Shown piece by piece: positions 1 to 9,760 of a stretch of 57,718 nucleotides of DNA (the first letter of the stretch is position 1; every line of letters starts with the position of its first letter). The notes under the pieces are model-generated. The model made no database searches, was not told the DNA's origin, and worked only from the letters and a program-made list of their open reading frames with translations. The position numbers and the translations under genes are program-made. This stretch comes from JANWWM01 sp046719715 (GTDB lineage Bacteria; Bacteroidota; Chlorobiia; Chlorobiales; Thermochlorobacteraceae): contig JBDNCJ010000015.1 of assembly GCA_046719715.1 (NCBI GenBank), forward strand, positions 1-57,718, given 5' to 3'.

Positions 1-857
1 GTATTCTTCACCAATTCTAACGACAAGTTCAAGGCTTCGGCAATCGCTTCATCGGAGAGACCCAATTTTCGCAGATTCGGGACTGCTGAAAGTTTACCTT
101 GAATCTCTCCTTCAAGTCTGCCTTCAACTATCCCCTTTTCAAAGCCTTTTTTCAGTCCTTGTTCTCGTCCTTCTTTCAGTCCTTCTTTTTGAGCCAAGTC
201 ATAAATTTCCTTGCGGAGCTGGTTGTAGATGTCGTTGTAGATGTCTTTGTAGAACTGTGTTTCTTTCAAGAGTTCTTCTTGTATTCCGAGCATAGCTTTG
301 ACCTCCTCTCGTGTAAGTTTGGAAAATTTGTATGAAACGATTTGCTCAATTAAATCCACTTGTTTCAAAGTTGCGTTTTGAATGAGCCTTTTAGCGATGC
401 TTGGTGCTTTCGCCTCTGGGGCAACGAGCAACTTGAACAGACCGACGTTTTTGCTGACGGATTCCTGTTCCGGCAATTCATCTAAATATACGCGCAACAC
501 CAATCCTGTTTCAAGCAGTTCGTCATAGCCTTCAATCGAGCGTTGCTCAACGCTTCGAGAGGGATAAATCGCAACGGCACGCCATTTCTTCACACGATAC
601 TGCTTCAAATACAAAAAAACTTCAGCAAAAAAACGCGCATAAAAGTCTTCATCGGGTTGGAACTGTGCTTCGACGAAATAGGTGAAATCCGCTTGGTTTT
701 TGGGCACAAAAACGCCATCAAGCCGAAACGACGTTTCTTTCAGTTCAACAGATTTGAAGTCGTAATGCTCTGCCTCTGTCTCATCTCTGCCAATAAGCGA
801 AAAGAAACTTTGCGGCGCAAGTTGCAGAAGCAGATAAACGAGTTTATCGGTTTTCAT
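1..857 (-). CDS. Rpn/DUF2887-type PD-(D/E)XK nuclease-like protein, partial (3' end beyond window)
   Basis: Reading the minus strand from an ATG at 857 gives an open frame to the window edge (285 codons, no stop). The start MKTDKLVYLLLQLAPQSFF and the blocks SFRLDGVF (about residues 43-50) and FVEAQFQPDEDFYARFF (61-77) match the DUF2887/Rpn family. D47, E63 and Q65 form the expected PD-(D/E)XK-like D...ExQ set. Residues 220-260 are a charged Lys/Glu/Gly repeat (KEGLKEGREQG...KKGFEKG), the usual coiled tail of this family. The family is known as recombination-promoting nucleases or putative transposases; the cellular role is unsettled. The ATG lies one base after the fhs stop codon, so it is probably cotranslated with fhs. 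The C-terminus is not visible. Family assignment is fairly sure; function is inferred. Confidence 0.75.
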   Translation of the reverse strand, partial: MKTDKLVYLLLQLAPQSFFSLIGRDETEAEHYDFKSVELKETSFRLDGVFVPKNQADFTYFVEAQFQPDEDFYARFFAEVFLYLKQYRVKKWRAVAIYPSRSVEQRSIEGYDELLETGLVLRVYLDELPEQESVSKNVGLFKLLVAPEAKAPSIAKRLIQNATLKQVDLIEQIVSYKFSKLTREEVKAMLGIQEELLKETQFYKDIYNDIYNQLRKEIYDLAQKEGLKEGREQGLKKGFEKGIVEGRLEGEIQGKLSAVPNLRKLGLSDEAIAEALNLSLELVKN

Positions 858-858
858 G

Positions 859-2559
859 TTAGAACAGCCCTGAAATCACGCCATATTTATCGATGTCAAT
901 GGTTTCGGCGGCAGGTGATTCAGGCAAGCCGGGCATGCGCATCATTTCGCCCGTAATCGGCACGAGAAATCCGGCGCCCGATGAAATTTCAATTTCGCGG
1001 ACGGTGAGCGTGAAGCCTTGCGGTCTGCCGATGAGGGCTTCGTTGTCGGAAAGCGATTTTTGGGTTTTAGCGATGCAAATCGGCAACTTTTCAAAGCCGA
1101 GTTCAGCAATGACTTTCAAATCGCTTTTGGCTTGTGCTCCGTATTGCACGTCCGCCGCGCCGTAAATTTCTTTTGCAACAGTTTCAATTTTCTTTTCAAC
1201 GCTCCAACTCCAATCGTAAAGCGGCTTGAAGTTTTCTTTCTTGTGCTCGATTTCATCAAGCACGAACGCCGCCAATTCCAACGCGCCTTCGCCGCCTTTT
1301 GCCCAGACTTCCGAAATCGAGGCTTTTACGCCAATGCGTTGGCAAAGGGCTTTGACCGTTTGCAATTCCTCTTCCGTATCCGTCGGGAATCGATTGACAG
1401 CAACGACGGGCGAGAGACGAAACTTGCGGGCGTTTTCCAAGTGCTTTTCCAAATTCGCAAAGCCTTTCCTGACGGCTTCCACATTCGGCGATTTGAGTTC
1501 CTTCAAGCCGACGCCGCCGTGATATTTGAGCGCGCGAACCGTGGCAACAATCACGACTGCATCGGGCGCAATGCCGGCGTAACCGCATTTGATGTCGAGA
1601 AATTTTTCGCCGCCCAAATCAAATCCGAATCCGGCTTCGGTTACGACATAATCCGAAAGGCTCATGCCCATTTTCGTAGCGAGAATCGTATTCGTGCCTT
1701 GCGCAATGTTTGCGAATGGTCCTGCATGAAGAATGGCGGGATTGCCTTCGAGCGTTTGCACGAGGTTGGGCTTGATGGCGTCTTTAAGTAGAACCGCCAT
1801 TGAGCCTTCGGCTTTCAAGTCGCGGGCGAAGACGGGCTTTTTTTCTCTGGTGTAGCCGACGAAAATGTTGCCGAGTTTTTCCTTCAAGTGTTCGGGGCTT
1901 TGCGACATGCACAGAATCGCCATAATCTCGGAGGCGGCGGTGATATCGAATCCTGTCTCGCGCGGATAGCCGCCATTTTTGCCACCGAGTCCAACGATGA
2001 CTTTGCGCAAAGCGCGGTCGTTCATGTCCATGCAACGTTTCCAGCGCACGGTGCGCGAGTCAATGCCGAGTGTGTTTTTCTTGTTTTGAATGTTGTTGTC
2101 GATGAGTGCGGCAAGCAGATTATTTGCTTTTTCAATGGCGTTAAAGTCGCCGTTGAAGTGCAGGTTGATGTCTTCCATGGGCACGACTTGCGCGTAGCCG
2201 CCGCCAGTTGCGCCGCCCTTGATGCCGAACACAGGACCGAGCGAAGGCTCGCGTAAGACTGCTGTTGCCTTTTTCTTCAATCGGTTTAAGCCTTCGGTCA
2301 AGCCGATGCTGGTTGTGGTTTTGCCTTCGCCGGCGGGCGTGGGTGTGATGGCGGAAACGAGAATCAATTTGCACTGTTTGAGTTTGGCTTCGTCAATCAG
2401 GTGAAGCGGCAATTTGGCTTTGTGTTTGCCGTAGTGCTCGAGGTCGTCGGGCGAGACACCGAGTTTTTCGGCAATTGTGTTAATGTGTTTGAGCGGAATT
2501 TCGCGGGCGATTTCAAGGTCAGTTTTGGGTTTTGAAGAGACGGCGGTTTGGTCGCTCAT
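859..2559 (-). CDS. fhs: formate--tetrahydrofolate ligase
   Basis: 566 aa, the normal length for the family. It makes 10-formyl-THF from formate, THF and ATP in the cytosol, feeding purine synthesis and one-carbon metabolism. The ATP-binding loop PTPAGEGKTT is at residues 73-82, followed by the family signature GPVFGIKGGATGGGYAQV around 108-125 and LDIKCGYAGIAPDAVVIVAT further on. The ATG at 2559 fits the family N-terminus. It lies 116 bp downstream of the (p)ppGpp synthetase gene on the same strand, and its stop is followed after one base by the start of a DUF2887 nuclease. No oddities in the protein. Confidence 0.97.
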   Translation of the reverse strand: MSDQTAVSSKPKTDLEIAREIPLKHINTIAEKLGVSPDDLEHYGKHKAKLPLHLIDEAKLKQCKLILVSAITPTPAGEGKTTTSIGLTEGLNRLKKKATAVLREPSLGPVFGIKGGATGGGYAQVVPMEDINLHFNGDFNAIEKANNLLAALIDNNIQNKKNTLGIDSRTVRWKRCMDMNDRALRKVIVGLGGKNGGYPRETGFDITAASEIMAILCMSQSPEHLKEKLGNIFVGYTREKKPVFARDLKAEGSMAVLLKDAIKPNLVQTLEGNPAILHAGPFANIAQGTNTILATKMGMSLSDYVVTEAGFGFDLGGEKFLDIKCGYAGIAPDAVVIVATVRALKYHGGVGLKELKSPNVEAVRKGFANLEKHLENARKFRLSPVVAVNRFPTDTEEELQTVKALCQRIGVKASISEVWAKGGEGALELAAFVLDEIEHKKENFKPLYDWSWSVEKKIETVAKEIYGAADVQYGAQAKSDLKVIAELGFEKLPICIAKTQKSLSDNEALIGRPQGFTLTVREIEISSGAGFLVPITGEMMRMPGLPESPAAETIDIDKYGVISGLF

Positions 2560-2675
2560 TGTCGTTAAAATTGATGGTTAATTGGAAAAATGCTGTTGAA
2601 GATACAAACGCACGTTGCGCGTGCGCTTGTGATAAAAGCAATGATGAATAAAAAATTCTGAAATCCGAAGCGAAC

Positions 2676-4886
2676 TCAATTATTCGAGAATCGCTCAACG
2701 GTGAAAACGCCCTCGACTTTTTTGATGCGCTCGACGACGCGCTGAAGGTGCTCGATGTTCTTGACATAAAGAATCACCGTGCCTTCGAAGATGCCGTCTT
2801 TGGCGTTGAGCGAAATGGAGCGAATGTTGATGTCGGATTTGACCATCACTTGTGTGATTTCGTTGGTCATGCCGATTTTATCTTCGCCGTGAATGCGCAA
2901 GCCCGCGAGGAAGTCGTTTGAAGACGTCGCCTTCCATTGAACCGTAACGACTTTCGGGCTTTTGAGAATTTGCTCGTTATTGACGTTGACGCAATTTCGG
3001 CGATGAATCTTCACGCCGCCGCCTGCGGTTACAAGCCCGATGACGTCGTCGCCGGGCACGGGGTTACAGCACTTGGCGTAGCTATGGGCGACGTTGGAAA
3101 GTCCGGAAATGACAACCGCATCGCCCGTGTTGTCGGCTTTCAAGCCGTGCACTTCGCGGGCGTGTCGGGCGAAGTCGTCAACGGTAACGGGCGGTACGCC
3201 GTTTCGATTTTCAGGCTTTGGTTCGGGCTTCGGCTCCGACTTCGGCTCGATGTGCTCGAGCACTTTTTCGCTGTCGATTTCTTTTGCGCCGAGTGCGCGG
3301 AAGAAATCCGCCGGCGTCGGAAGCCCGTGAAATCGAGCGAGTTTGACCAAATCGCTCTCCGAAAAGAGCCGCTTGGTTTTGGCGACGAGTTTGTTCCACA
3401 CGTTTCGCCCTTCTTCAATTTCCTTGCGACGCGTTTCGTTGAGAAACTGTTTGATTTTCAGTTTCGCCTTGTGGGTTACGACGAATTTCTCCCAATCGGC
3501 TTTTGGGGTTTGATTTTTTGAAGTGAGAATCTCGACTTGGTCGCCTGATTTCAAGCGGGTTTGCAGATTGACCATCTTGCCGTTGATTTTCGCGCCGATG
3601 CACTTCGAGCCGACTTCAGTATGAATTTCAAATGCGAAATCCACCGCCGACGCGCCTGCGGGAAGCACCTTCATATCGCCCTTCGGCGTGAAGACGTAAA
3701 TTTCATCTTGATACAAGTTCAGGCGGAAGCCTTCCATGAAATCTTGCGCGGTATCGGCATTAGCGATAAGGTCGCGTGCCCACTTAATCAGTTGGTCGAT
3801 GCCTTCATCGGCGGAGGTAACTTTTTCTTTGTATCGCCAATGCGCCGCAATCCCATTTTCAGCAAACTCGTGCATTTTGCGCGTGCGAATTTGAATCTCG
3901 ACCATCTTGCCCCCAGGCACAATGACGGTGGTGTGAAGCGATTGATAGCCGTTGTGTTTTGGAACGGAGATAAAATCTTTGAAGCGTTCCGGAACAGGCT
4001 GATAAATCTGCGTGATGTAGCCGTAGGCACCGAAGCAGTCGGAGGAATTGTCGGTGTCTAAAATGACACGAATGGCGTAGATGTCGTAAATCTGGTCGAG
4101 GGATTTGTTTTGTTGGCGCATCTTATTGTAAATGGAAAAGATGTGCTTGGGTCGGCGTTGAATCTCGAATTTGAAACCGCGCAGGGTGAGTTCTTTTTGA
4201 ATCGGGATTGAAATTTTTTCCAAGAACGCAATGCGCTCGGAGCGCGTGAGGGCGAGCCGTGCGCTAATGTCGTCGAAGGCTTCGCGGTCAAGGTATTTGA
4301 GCGAGAGGTTTTCGAGTTCGATTTTCATTTTGCCCAAGCCAAAGCGGTGGGCGAAGGGCGCGTAGATGTCGCGCGTTTCGGTGGCAATTTTAACCTGACG
4401 ATGTGGCGGAAGCGCGTCGAGTGTGCGCATGTTGTGCAGGCGGTCGCAAAACTTGATGAGAATAACGCGCACGTCGTCAATCATCGAGAGAAGCATTTTG
4501 CGGAAACTTTCCGCTTCTTTGATTTCTCGATTGGCGAAAATGCCGGAAATTTTCGTCAGCCCTTCGACGAGACGGGCGACGTCGTTGCCAAATTCATCGC
4601 GCAAATCGTCAAGTGTGTAGTCGGTGTCTTCGACCACATCGTGTAAAAGCGCGGCGGCAACCGAAACATCATCGAGCGGGATTTCTTCCAACATAATCCG
4701 CGCGACTTCAACCGGATGATAAAAATACGGCTCGCCCGACGCACGCTTTTCCGCGCTATGCGCCCGGTAGCAGAGAAAAAACGCCCGACGGATTAAATCG
4801 TCGTCGCACTTGCGCAAGCGTTTCCGACAGAGCGAAATCAATTCGTCTAATTTGACATAATGTTCTTCTTCAATCTGCGTTAGCAT
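2676..4886 (-). CDS. relA: bifunctional (p)ppGpp synthetase/hydrolase (RelA/SpoT homologue)
   Basis: 736 aa with the full long-RSH layout. The N-terminal HD hydrolase has LLHDVVEDTDY (H82 D83, E86 D87). The synthetase domain follows at about 240-350, then TGS (about 393-455), a conserved His/Cys region (AHSYAKCCNPVPGDD, about 608-622) and a C-terminal ACT domain. The synthetase carries RFKD at 301-304, the R-x-K-D form typical of bifunctional Rel/SpoT enzymes rather than E-x-D-D of synthase-only RelA. With an intact HD box, both synthesis and breakdown of (p)ppGpp are expected. The start at 4886 is supported by GGGAG eight bases upstream. It lies downstream of era and upstream of fhs on the same strand. 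Confidence 0.95.
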   Translation of the reverse strand: MLTQIEEEHYVKLDELISLCRKRLRKCDDDLIRRAFFLCYRAHSAEKRASGEPYFYHPVEVARIMLEEIPLDDVSVAAALLHDVVEDTDYTLDDLRDEFGNDVARLVEGLTKISGIFANREIKEAESFRKMLLSMIDDVRVILIKFCDRLHNMRTLDALPPHRQVKIATETRDIYAPFAHRFGLGKMKIELENLSLKYLDREAFDDISARLALTRSERIAFLEKISIPIQKELTLRGFKFEIQRRPKHIFSIYNKMRQQNKSLDQIYDIYAIRVILDTDNSSDCFGAYGYITQIYQPVPERFKDFISVPKHNGYQSLHTTVIVPGGKMVEIQIRTRKMHEFAENGIAAHWRYKEKVTSADEGIDQLIKWARDLIANADTAQDFMEGFRLNLYQDEIYVFTPKGDMKVLPAGASAVDFAFEIHTEVGSKCIGAKINGKMVNLQTRLKSGDQVEILTSKNQTPKADWEKFVVTHKAKLKIKQFLNETRRKEIEEGRNVWNKLVAKTKRLFSESDLVKLARFHGLPTPADFFRALGAKEIDSEKVLEHIEPKSEPKPEPKPENRNGVPPVTVDDFARHAREVHGLKADNTGDAVVISGLSNVAHSYAKCCNPVPGDDVIGLVTAGGGVKIHRRNCVNVNNEQILKSPKVVTVQWKATSSNDFLAGLRIHGEDKIGMTNEITQVMVKSDINIRSISLNAKDGIFEGTVILYVKNIEHLQRVVERIKKVEGVFTVERFSNN

Positions 4887-5006
4887 CGTTCATTCTCCCA
4901 ATAGTAGTTGTTTGTTGATATACGCGCTGAAAGCAAAACGGATAGGGAGGAAATTTCGGAATTAAACGAAATGTCAGTTGAAAACCAATTCGCAAGGGAA
5001 GTTGCG

Positions 5007-5960
5007 TTATTGGTACCCAAAATCACGCAGTTGCCTGTCGTGCTCGCGCCAATTTTCGCGAACCTTGACGAAGAGTTCAAGAAAGACCGGACGCTGTAAG
5101 AACGCTTCGATTTCGCACCGCGCTGTTTCGCCGATTTTCCGAATTGCAGTTCCGCCTTCTCCAATTAAAATGGCTTTTTGCGATTCACGTTCCACAACAA
5201 TCGCGCAACGAATCACGTCTTTTCGCTTCGGATTTTTCTCGAAGTTTTCCTCAAACGATTCTACCACGACTTCCGACGAATACGGAATTTCCTCGCTGAA
5301 CTGTTTGAAAATTTTTTCCCGCACAAGTTCGCTCACGAAAAAGCGTTCCGGCGCGGTGCTGAGCACATCGGTCGGGAAGAGCGGCGCGTCGTGCGGCAAA
5401 TACGGGTGAATCGCTTTAATCAACTCGACGAGATTGAAGGATTTGCCGGCGGAGAGCGGCACAATCTCGCTGAACGGGGCTTCTTGCGATAGCCGCGCCA
5501 AGAGAGGCAAGACGTCCTCTTTGCGAAGCAAGTCAATTTTGTTCATCACTAAAATTTTCGGCTTGGCGTAAGTCGCAATCCGCTGAAAGGCGAGGTCGTT
5601 TTGGAGCGAGCGACCACTGTCGTGGTAGAGTTTTGAATCGATGATGAAAACAATTACATCAGCATCGCTTGCGGCAGTGTCGGCGGATTTGAGCATCGCC
5701 TTGTGGAGTTTGTATTTCGGCTTCATCACGCCGGGCGTGTCGATGAACACAATTTGGCACGGACGTGCGCCGGTTTCATCAGTGAAAATTCCGACGATTT
5801 GTTTGCGCGTCGTCTGCGGCTTTGCCGTAACAATCGAGAGTTTTTCGCCGAGAACGGCGTTGAGCAACGTCGATTTGCCTGCATTCGGCTCGCCAACGAT
5901 ACACGCATAGCCCGACTTGAACGGATACGGCTTTTCGCCGAGAAGTTCGGATTCGTTCAT
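5007..5960 (-). CDS. era: GTPase Era
   Basis: 317 aa from the ATG at 5960 (MNESELLGEKPYPFKSG). A longer in-frame start at 6005 would add 15 residues not seen in the family and would nearly reach the divergent rodA start. The GTPase motifs are G1 GEPNAGKS (23-30), G3 DTPG and G4 NKID. The C-terminal KH RNA-binding domain carries ILIGEGGTAIRKIG. Era binds the 3' end of 16S rRNA and acts in 30S maturation and cell-cycle control. It is divergent from rodA across 54 bp and lies upstream of relA on the same strand. Confidence 0.95.
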   Translation of the reverse strand: MNESELLGEKPYPFKSGYACIVGEPNAGKSTLLNAVLGEKLSIVTAKPQTTRKQIVGIFTDETGARPCQIVFIDTPGVMKPKYKLHKAMLKSADTAASDADVIVFIIDSKLYHDSGRSLQNDLAFQRIATYAKPKILVMNKIDLLRKEDVLPLLARLSQEAPFSEIVPLSAGKSFNLVELIKAIHPYLPHDAPLFPTDVLSTAPERFFVSELVREKIFKQFSEEIPYSSEVVVESFEENFEKNPKRKDVIRCAIVVERESQKAILIGEGGTAIRKIGETARCEIEAFLQRPVFLELFVKVRENWREHDRQLRDFGYQ

Positions 5961-6014
5961 TTGAAACTGTATTTTCGCATCAAAAGTGAGAACATCAATA
6001 TACAACAGAACACA

Positions 6015-7265
6015 ATGATTGAATCGGGCTACGAACAGCGGGAAGGATTCTGGAAGACCGTCGATTGGAGCGTCTTGCTCTCGATTGCGGCGTTGATTTG
6101 TTTTGGATTACTCGCCATTTACAGCGCGTCTAACGGCATTGGAAACCTCGCGAATTTTTACAAGCAAACGACGTGGGTTGCCATCAGCCTGTTGGCAGTC
6201 GTCTTAGTGTTTTTTCTGCCGCTCCGCTCGTTTCAGGACTTTGCGTATCTCGCCTACGGGTTATCCATCGTCGCGCTGATTGCGGTACTGATTTTCGCAC
6301 GCAAAATTGCGGGCAATGCGGCGTGGCTTCAAATTGGCGGCGCGAGTTTTCAGCCTTCCGAACTTGCCAAAATCACAACCATTCTCGCGCTGGCGCGATT
6401 TCTCTCCAACAAAGACAACGACATTCGGCAACTAAAAAACTTCGCCATCGCCATTGCGATTGTGCTCGTGCCGTGCGTGCTCGTGTTGCTTCAACCCGAC
6501 ACCGGCACTGCGCTCACTTACCTCACCTTCATCGTGCCGATGATTGTGGTTGCAGGCTTCGACTTCTACTACATCTTGCTTTTGGGTGTGCCGCTTGTTT
6601 GTGCGCTGTTGGGCTTCATCAGCCTTATTGGGTTCATCGTGCTTGAACTGTGCGTCGTTGCCTTGATGATGGTGTTGCGTCGCGATTTTGCTTGGTCGCT
6701 CGCATCTCTGCTCATCGGCGCAGGCGCGGGAATCGGCTCGAACTTCTACGCGGCAAAACTTTTGAAACCGCATCAACTCAAACGCATTCAGACATTTTTA
6801 GACCCGATGAGCGACCCGCAAGGCGCAGGCTACAATGCCCTGCAAGCCAAAATCGCCATCGGCTCCGGCGGCTTGTGGGGCAAAGGATTTCTGCAAGGCA
6901 CGCAAACGCAATTACGCTTCATTCCCGCACAGTGGACGGATTTCATTTTTTGCGTCATCGGGGAAGAGTTCGGCTTCTTCGGCACGTCCATTGTGGTTGG
7001 GGCGTATCTCTTGCTCGTGTTTCGTTTGATTCGCCTTGCGGAAAAAATTAAAAATCGATTCGCGATTCTCGTCTTGACAGGATTTATTTCGCTGATGCTG
7101 GGGCACGTGGTCGTCAATGTCGGAATGACGATTGGGCTGATGCCCGTCGTCGGGATTCCATTACCGTTTCTTTCTTACGGCGGCTCGTCGATGCTGGCGA
7201 ACATGATTGCCGTCGGCATTGTGCTGAATTTTTACAAGCATCGACGCGATGTGAGTTTTTCGTAA
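6015..7265 (+). CDS. rodA: rod shape-determining protein RodA (SEDS peptidoglycan glycosyltransferase)
   Basis: 416 aa from the ATG at 6015 (MIESGYEQREGFWKTVDWSV). The open frame upstream of this point is antisense to era and is not part of the gene. It is a multi-pass inner-membrane protein with about ten hydrophobic segments. SEDS signatures are LLQPDTGTALTYL, GFLQGTQTQLRFIPAQWTDF, GEEFGFFG and GIPLPFLSYGGSSM. RodA polymerises lipid II with a class B PBP in the elongasome. hemG follows 19 bp later, so the two are probably cotranscribed. RodA is favoured over FtsW because there is no division cluster nearby, but FtsW cannot be excluded without a tree. Confidence 0.93.
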   Translation: MIESGYEQREGFWKTVDWSVLLSIAALICFGLLAIYSASNGIGNLANFYKQTTWVAISLLAVVLVFFLPLRSFQDFAYLAYGLSIVALIAVLIFARKIAGNAAWLQIGGASFQPSELAKITTILALARFLSNKDNDIRQLKNFAIAIAIVLVPCVLVLLQPDTGTALTYLTFIVPMIVVAGFDFYYILLLGVPLVCALLGFISLIGFIVLELCVVALMMVLRRDFAWSLASLLIGAGAGIGSNFYAAKLLKPHQLKRIQTFLDPMSDPQGAGYNALQAKIAIGSGGLWGKGFLQGTQTQLRFIPAQWTDFIFCVIGEEFGFFGTSIVVGAYLLLVFRLIRLAEKIKNRFAILVLTGFISLMLGHVVVNVGMTIGLMPVVGIPLPFLSYGGSSMLANMIAVGIVLNFYKHRRDVSFS

Positions 7266-7284
7266 TTCATCACCCAAGTTTTCA

Positions 7285-8661
7285 ATGACTATCATCGTTA
7301 TCGGCGGCGGACTTGCGGGCTTGACCGTTGCTTATCGCTTGAAACAACACGGCGTCGATGTTTGCGTGTTGGAATCGTCGAAAGCCATCGGCGGAAAAAT
7401 CGGTGCGCGAAAAGTCGGCGGCGAACCGTTCGATGTCGGCGCAAACACGGTGCTTGACTCCAACCACGCCATTCACAATTTGATAATCGAATTGGGCTTG
7501 CAAAACGAGATGCTGTTCGCCTCACCACAAGCCAACGCACGTTGGATTATGAAAAACGGCAAATTAACCGCACTGCCAACTTCCCCGCCTGCATTTCTGA
7601 CCACACCGCTCTTTTCGCTCGGCGCAAAACTGCGTCTGCTCCGTGAGCCGTTCATCGCCAAAGCCACACGCGAAGAAACCATCGCTGACTTTGTAACCCG
7701 TCGTTTCGGAAAAGAAATTTTAGACTACGTCATTAACCCCTTTCTCATCGGCACGTATGCGGCAAAGCCCGAAGACCTTTCCGCACGCTCGGCGTTCAAA
7801 GTATTAAGTGAATTAGAGGCGCAATACGGAAGTGTGATGAAGGGCGCAATCGCTCGCGCCAAAGAAGCAAAGCAAAATCCGAAGCCGTATTCGGGAAAGA
7901 TGTTTTCGTTTGCGGGCGGATTTTATGCAGTGATTCAAAAACTTTCAGCCGCACTCGGCGCAACGATTGAACGCGGCGCGGAAGTGCAAGACATTCAGCG
8001 CGAAGGCTCACAGTGGCGCGTCTTCTTCGTTCAGCAAAACGAAATGAAGTCGCTCACGGCAACGCACCTTGTTTTCGCAACGCCCGCCGATGTAACGGCA
8101 AGTTTGATTCAAGGCGTGGATAAAGACTTATCGGAGTCGCTTTCCAAAATTCCGCACTCGCCCGTCGCGCAAGTCTTTCTGGGATTCACGAAAGAGGAAG
8201 TCCCGCAACCAAAAGGCTTTGGATTTCTTGTGCCTGAAAAAGAAGAACGGCAAATTTTGGGCGCAGTCTACAACAGCGCGATTTTTCCGTCACGCTATCA
8301 AACAATTGCCTTCACCGTGTTTCTCGGCGGCTCGCGAAAGCCTGAACTCGTCCGGAAATACAGCGACGGCACGCTCATTGAAGTGGCAACGGCGGAACTG
8401 CAATCCATCTTGAACATCAAAGCGCGCCCAGTCGTCGAGGGCGTTGCAAAGTGGGAACGCGCCATTCCGCAGTATCGCATCGGACATTCCGACATTTTAG
8501 CGGCGGTCGACGCCTTGGAATCTCGTGAGAAGACGCTGGCATTTGTTGGAAATTGGCGCGGCGGCATCTCCGTCCCCGACACCATCGCGCACGCCGAAGA
8601 GGTGGCGCAACGGCTCTTCGCTGATGGATTACTATCCGCCAATCGTGGACATGGACTCTGA
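7285..8661 (+). CDS. hemG: protoporphyrinogen oxidase (HemG/HemY-type flavoprotein)
   Basis: 458 aa. The N-terminal FAD dinucleotide-binding motif VIGGGLAGLTVAYRL (about 5-19) is followed by ESSKAIGGKIG and FDVGANTVL, as in the oxygen-dependent PPOX family. The C-terminus GNWRGGISVPDTIAHAEEVA is the second FAD contact of the family. It oxidises protoporphyrinogen IX (or coproporphyrinogen III in the related HemY branch) in heme or chlorophyll synthesis; which substrate is used cannot be read from sequence alone. It sits 19 bp after rodA. The last 30 bp overlap the 3' end of convergent moaA. Confidence 0.88.
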   Translation: MTIIVIGGGLAGLTVAYRLKQHGVDVCVLESSKAIGGKIGARKVGGEPFDVGANTVLDSNHAIHNLIIELGLQNEMLFASPQANARWIMKNGKLTALPTSPPAFLTTPLFSLGAKLRLLREPFIAKATREETIADFVTRRFGKEILDYVINPFLIGTYAAKPEDLSARSAFKVLSELEAQYGSVMKGAIARAKEAKQNPKPYSGKMFSFAGGFYAVIQKLSAALGATIERGAEVQDIQREGSQWRVFFVQQNEMKSLTATHLVFATPADVTASLIQGVDKDLSESLSKIPHSPVAQVFLGFTKEEVPQPKGFGFLVPEKEERQILGAVYNSAIFPSRYQTIAFTVFLGGSRKPELVRKYSDGTLIEVATAELQSILNIKARPVVEGVAKWERAIPQYRIGHSDILAAVDALESREKTLAFVGNWRGGISVPDTIAHAEEVAQRLFADGLLSANRGHGL

Positions 8662-9615
8662 AACTGGGGTAAGGCTCTTACGACGCGCTTCGGCTTCAAA
8701 GCCGTTTTTGGGGCGGTTATTGAAGGCGTCGAGCAAAGTTGCGCGGAGTTCGTCGTCGCTCGCGCCCCGTCGCATCAAGGCTTTAATGTCTAAAACGCCG
8801 TCGTCGTAAAGGCACGTTTTGAGCATACCGCTCGCCGTTACGCGAATGCGATTGCACGTGCCGCAGAAGGTTCGCGAAAACGCGGCAATCACGCCGACCG
8901 TGCCTTTGTAGCCGGGAATTTTGTATTCCATTGCTGTTGCGTGTGGCGCGTCGTCCAACTTCTGTAAGTCAGGGTAGCGCGTGTTGAGAACGGAAAGAAT
9001 TTTTTTGTAATCCCACACTAATACCGGCTCGCTTGCGCCTTCGCCATTGAAGGGCATTTCCTCAATGAATCGAACGTCAATCGCATAATCCTTCGTCAAT
9101 TCCGCAAGCGGCACGATGTCAATGTCGTTCAAGCCGTTCATCACGACGGCATTGAGTTTAATCGGAATCTCGGCTTGCAGAAGTGCATCGAAAGTTTCCA
9201 TGACTTTGTGCAGTTCATCGCGCCGCGTGATGCGCTGAAATCGCTCGCGGTCTAACGTATCAAGGCTCAAATTCACGCCTTTAACGCCCATCGCTTTGAG
9301 TTCATGAACATATTGCGCCGACCACAAGCCGTTGGTGGTGATATGCAGTTCTTTCGGAAGATGATGAATTCGGCGGAGGAATTGAATCAGGTCTTTTCGC
9401 ACGAAGGGTTCGCCGCCCGTGATGCGCACTTTTGTAATACCCATTGCGCAGACGAGGCGGAGCAATCGTTCCATTTCTTCGAACGAAAGAATTTCATCTT
9501 TCGCTATTACATCGATGCCGTGCGCGGGCATGCAGTAAACGCATCGTAAGTTGCATCGGTCGGTAACGGAAAGGCGAAGGTATGTAATCGGTCGCCCGTG
9601 ATTGTCATAGAGCAT
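8632..9615 (-). CDS. moaA: GTP 3',8-cyclase MoaA (molybdenum cofactor synthesis)
   Basis: 327 aa from the ATG at 9615 (MLYDNHGRPITYLRLS); an open extension upstream lacks family similarity. The radical-SAM cluster motif CNLRCVYC gives C21, C25 and C28. The C-terminal second [4Fe-4S] ligands are in FCGTCNRIRVTASGMLKTCL. The protein ends in the double glycine ...STIGG that is typical and functionally needed in MoaA. It converts GTP to 3',8-cyclo-GTP, the first step of molybdopterin synthesis. No other moa genes are adjacent. Its 3' end overlaps convergent hemG by 30 bp. Confidence 0.95.
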   Translation of the reverse strand: MLYDNHGRPITYLRLSVTDRCNLRCVYCMPAHGIDVIAKDEILSFEEMERLLRLVCAMGITKVRITGGEPFVRKDLIQFLRRIHHLPKELHITTNGLWSAQYVHELKAMGVKGVNLSLDTLDRERFQRITRRDELHKVMETFDALLQAEIPIKLNAVVMNGLNDIDIVPLAELTKDYAIDVRFIEEMPFNGEGASEPVLVWDYKKILSVLNTRYPDLQKLDDAPHATAMEYKIPGYKGTVGVIAAFSRTFCGTCNRIRVTASGMLKTCLYDDGVLDIKALMRRGASDDELRATLLDAFNNRPKNGFEAEARRKSLTPVSESMSTIGG

Positions 9616-9760
9616 GGATTTTGAATGAAATGTTGATAGAAACAAGGTAAACCTCAACACGGCTTCAATCGTTTTACGGCGTGCTTTCACGAGGACAGGA
9701 TTTGCATTTTCGCCCGATTCTCATTTCCTTACAAGTTCAACTTGATTTGATAAACAAACG

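Noticed and set aside
543..956. Plus-strand open frame of 137 codons
   Set aside because: It is antisense to the DUF2887 nuclease and the end of fhs, both of which have clear family motifs.
5703..6014. Upstream extension of the rodA frame
   Set aside because: It is antisense to era and has no membrane segments; the ATG at 6015 gives the normal RodA length.
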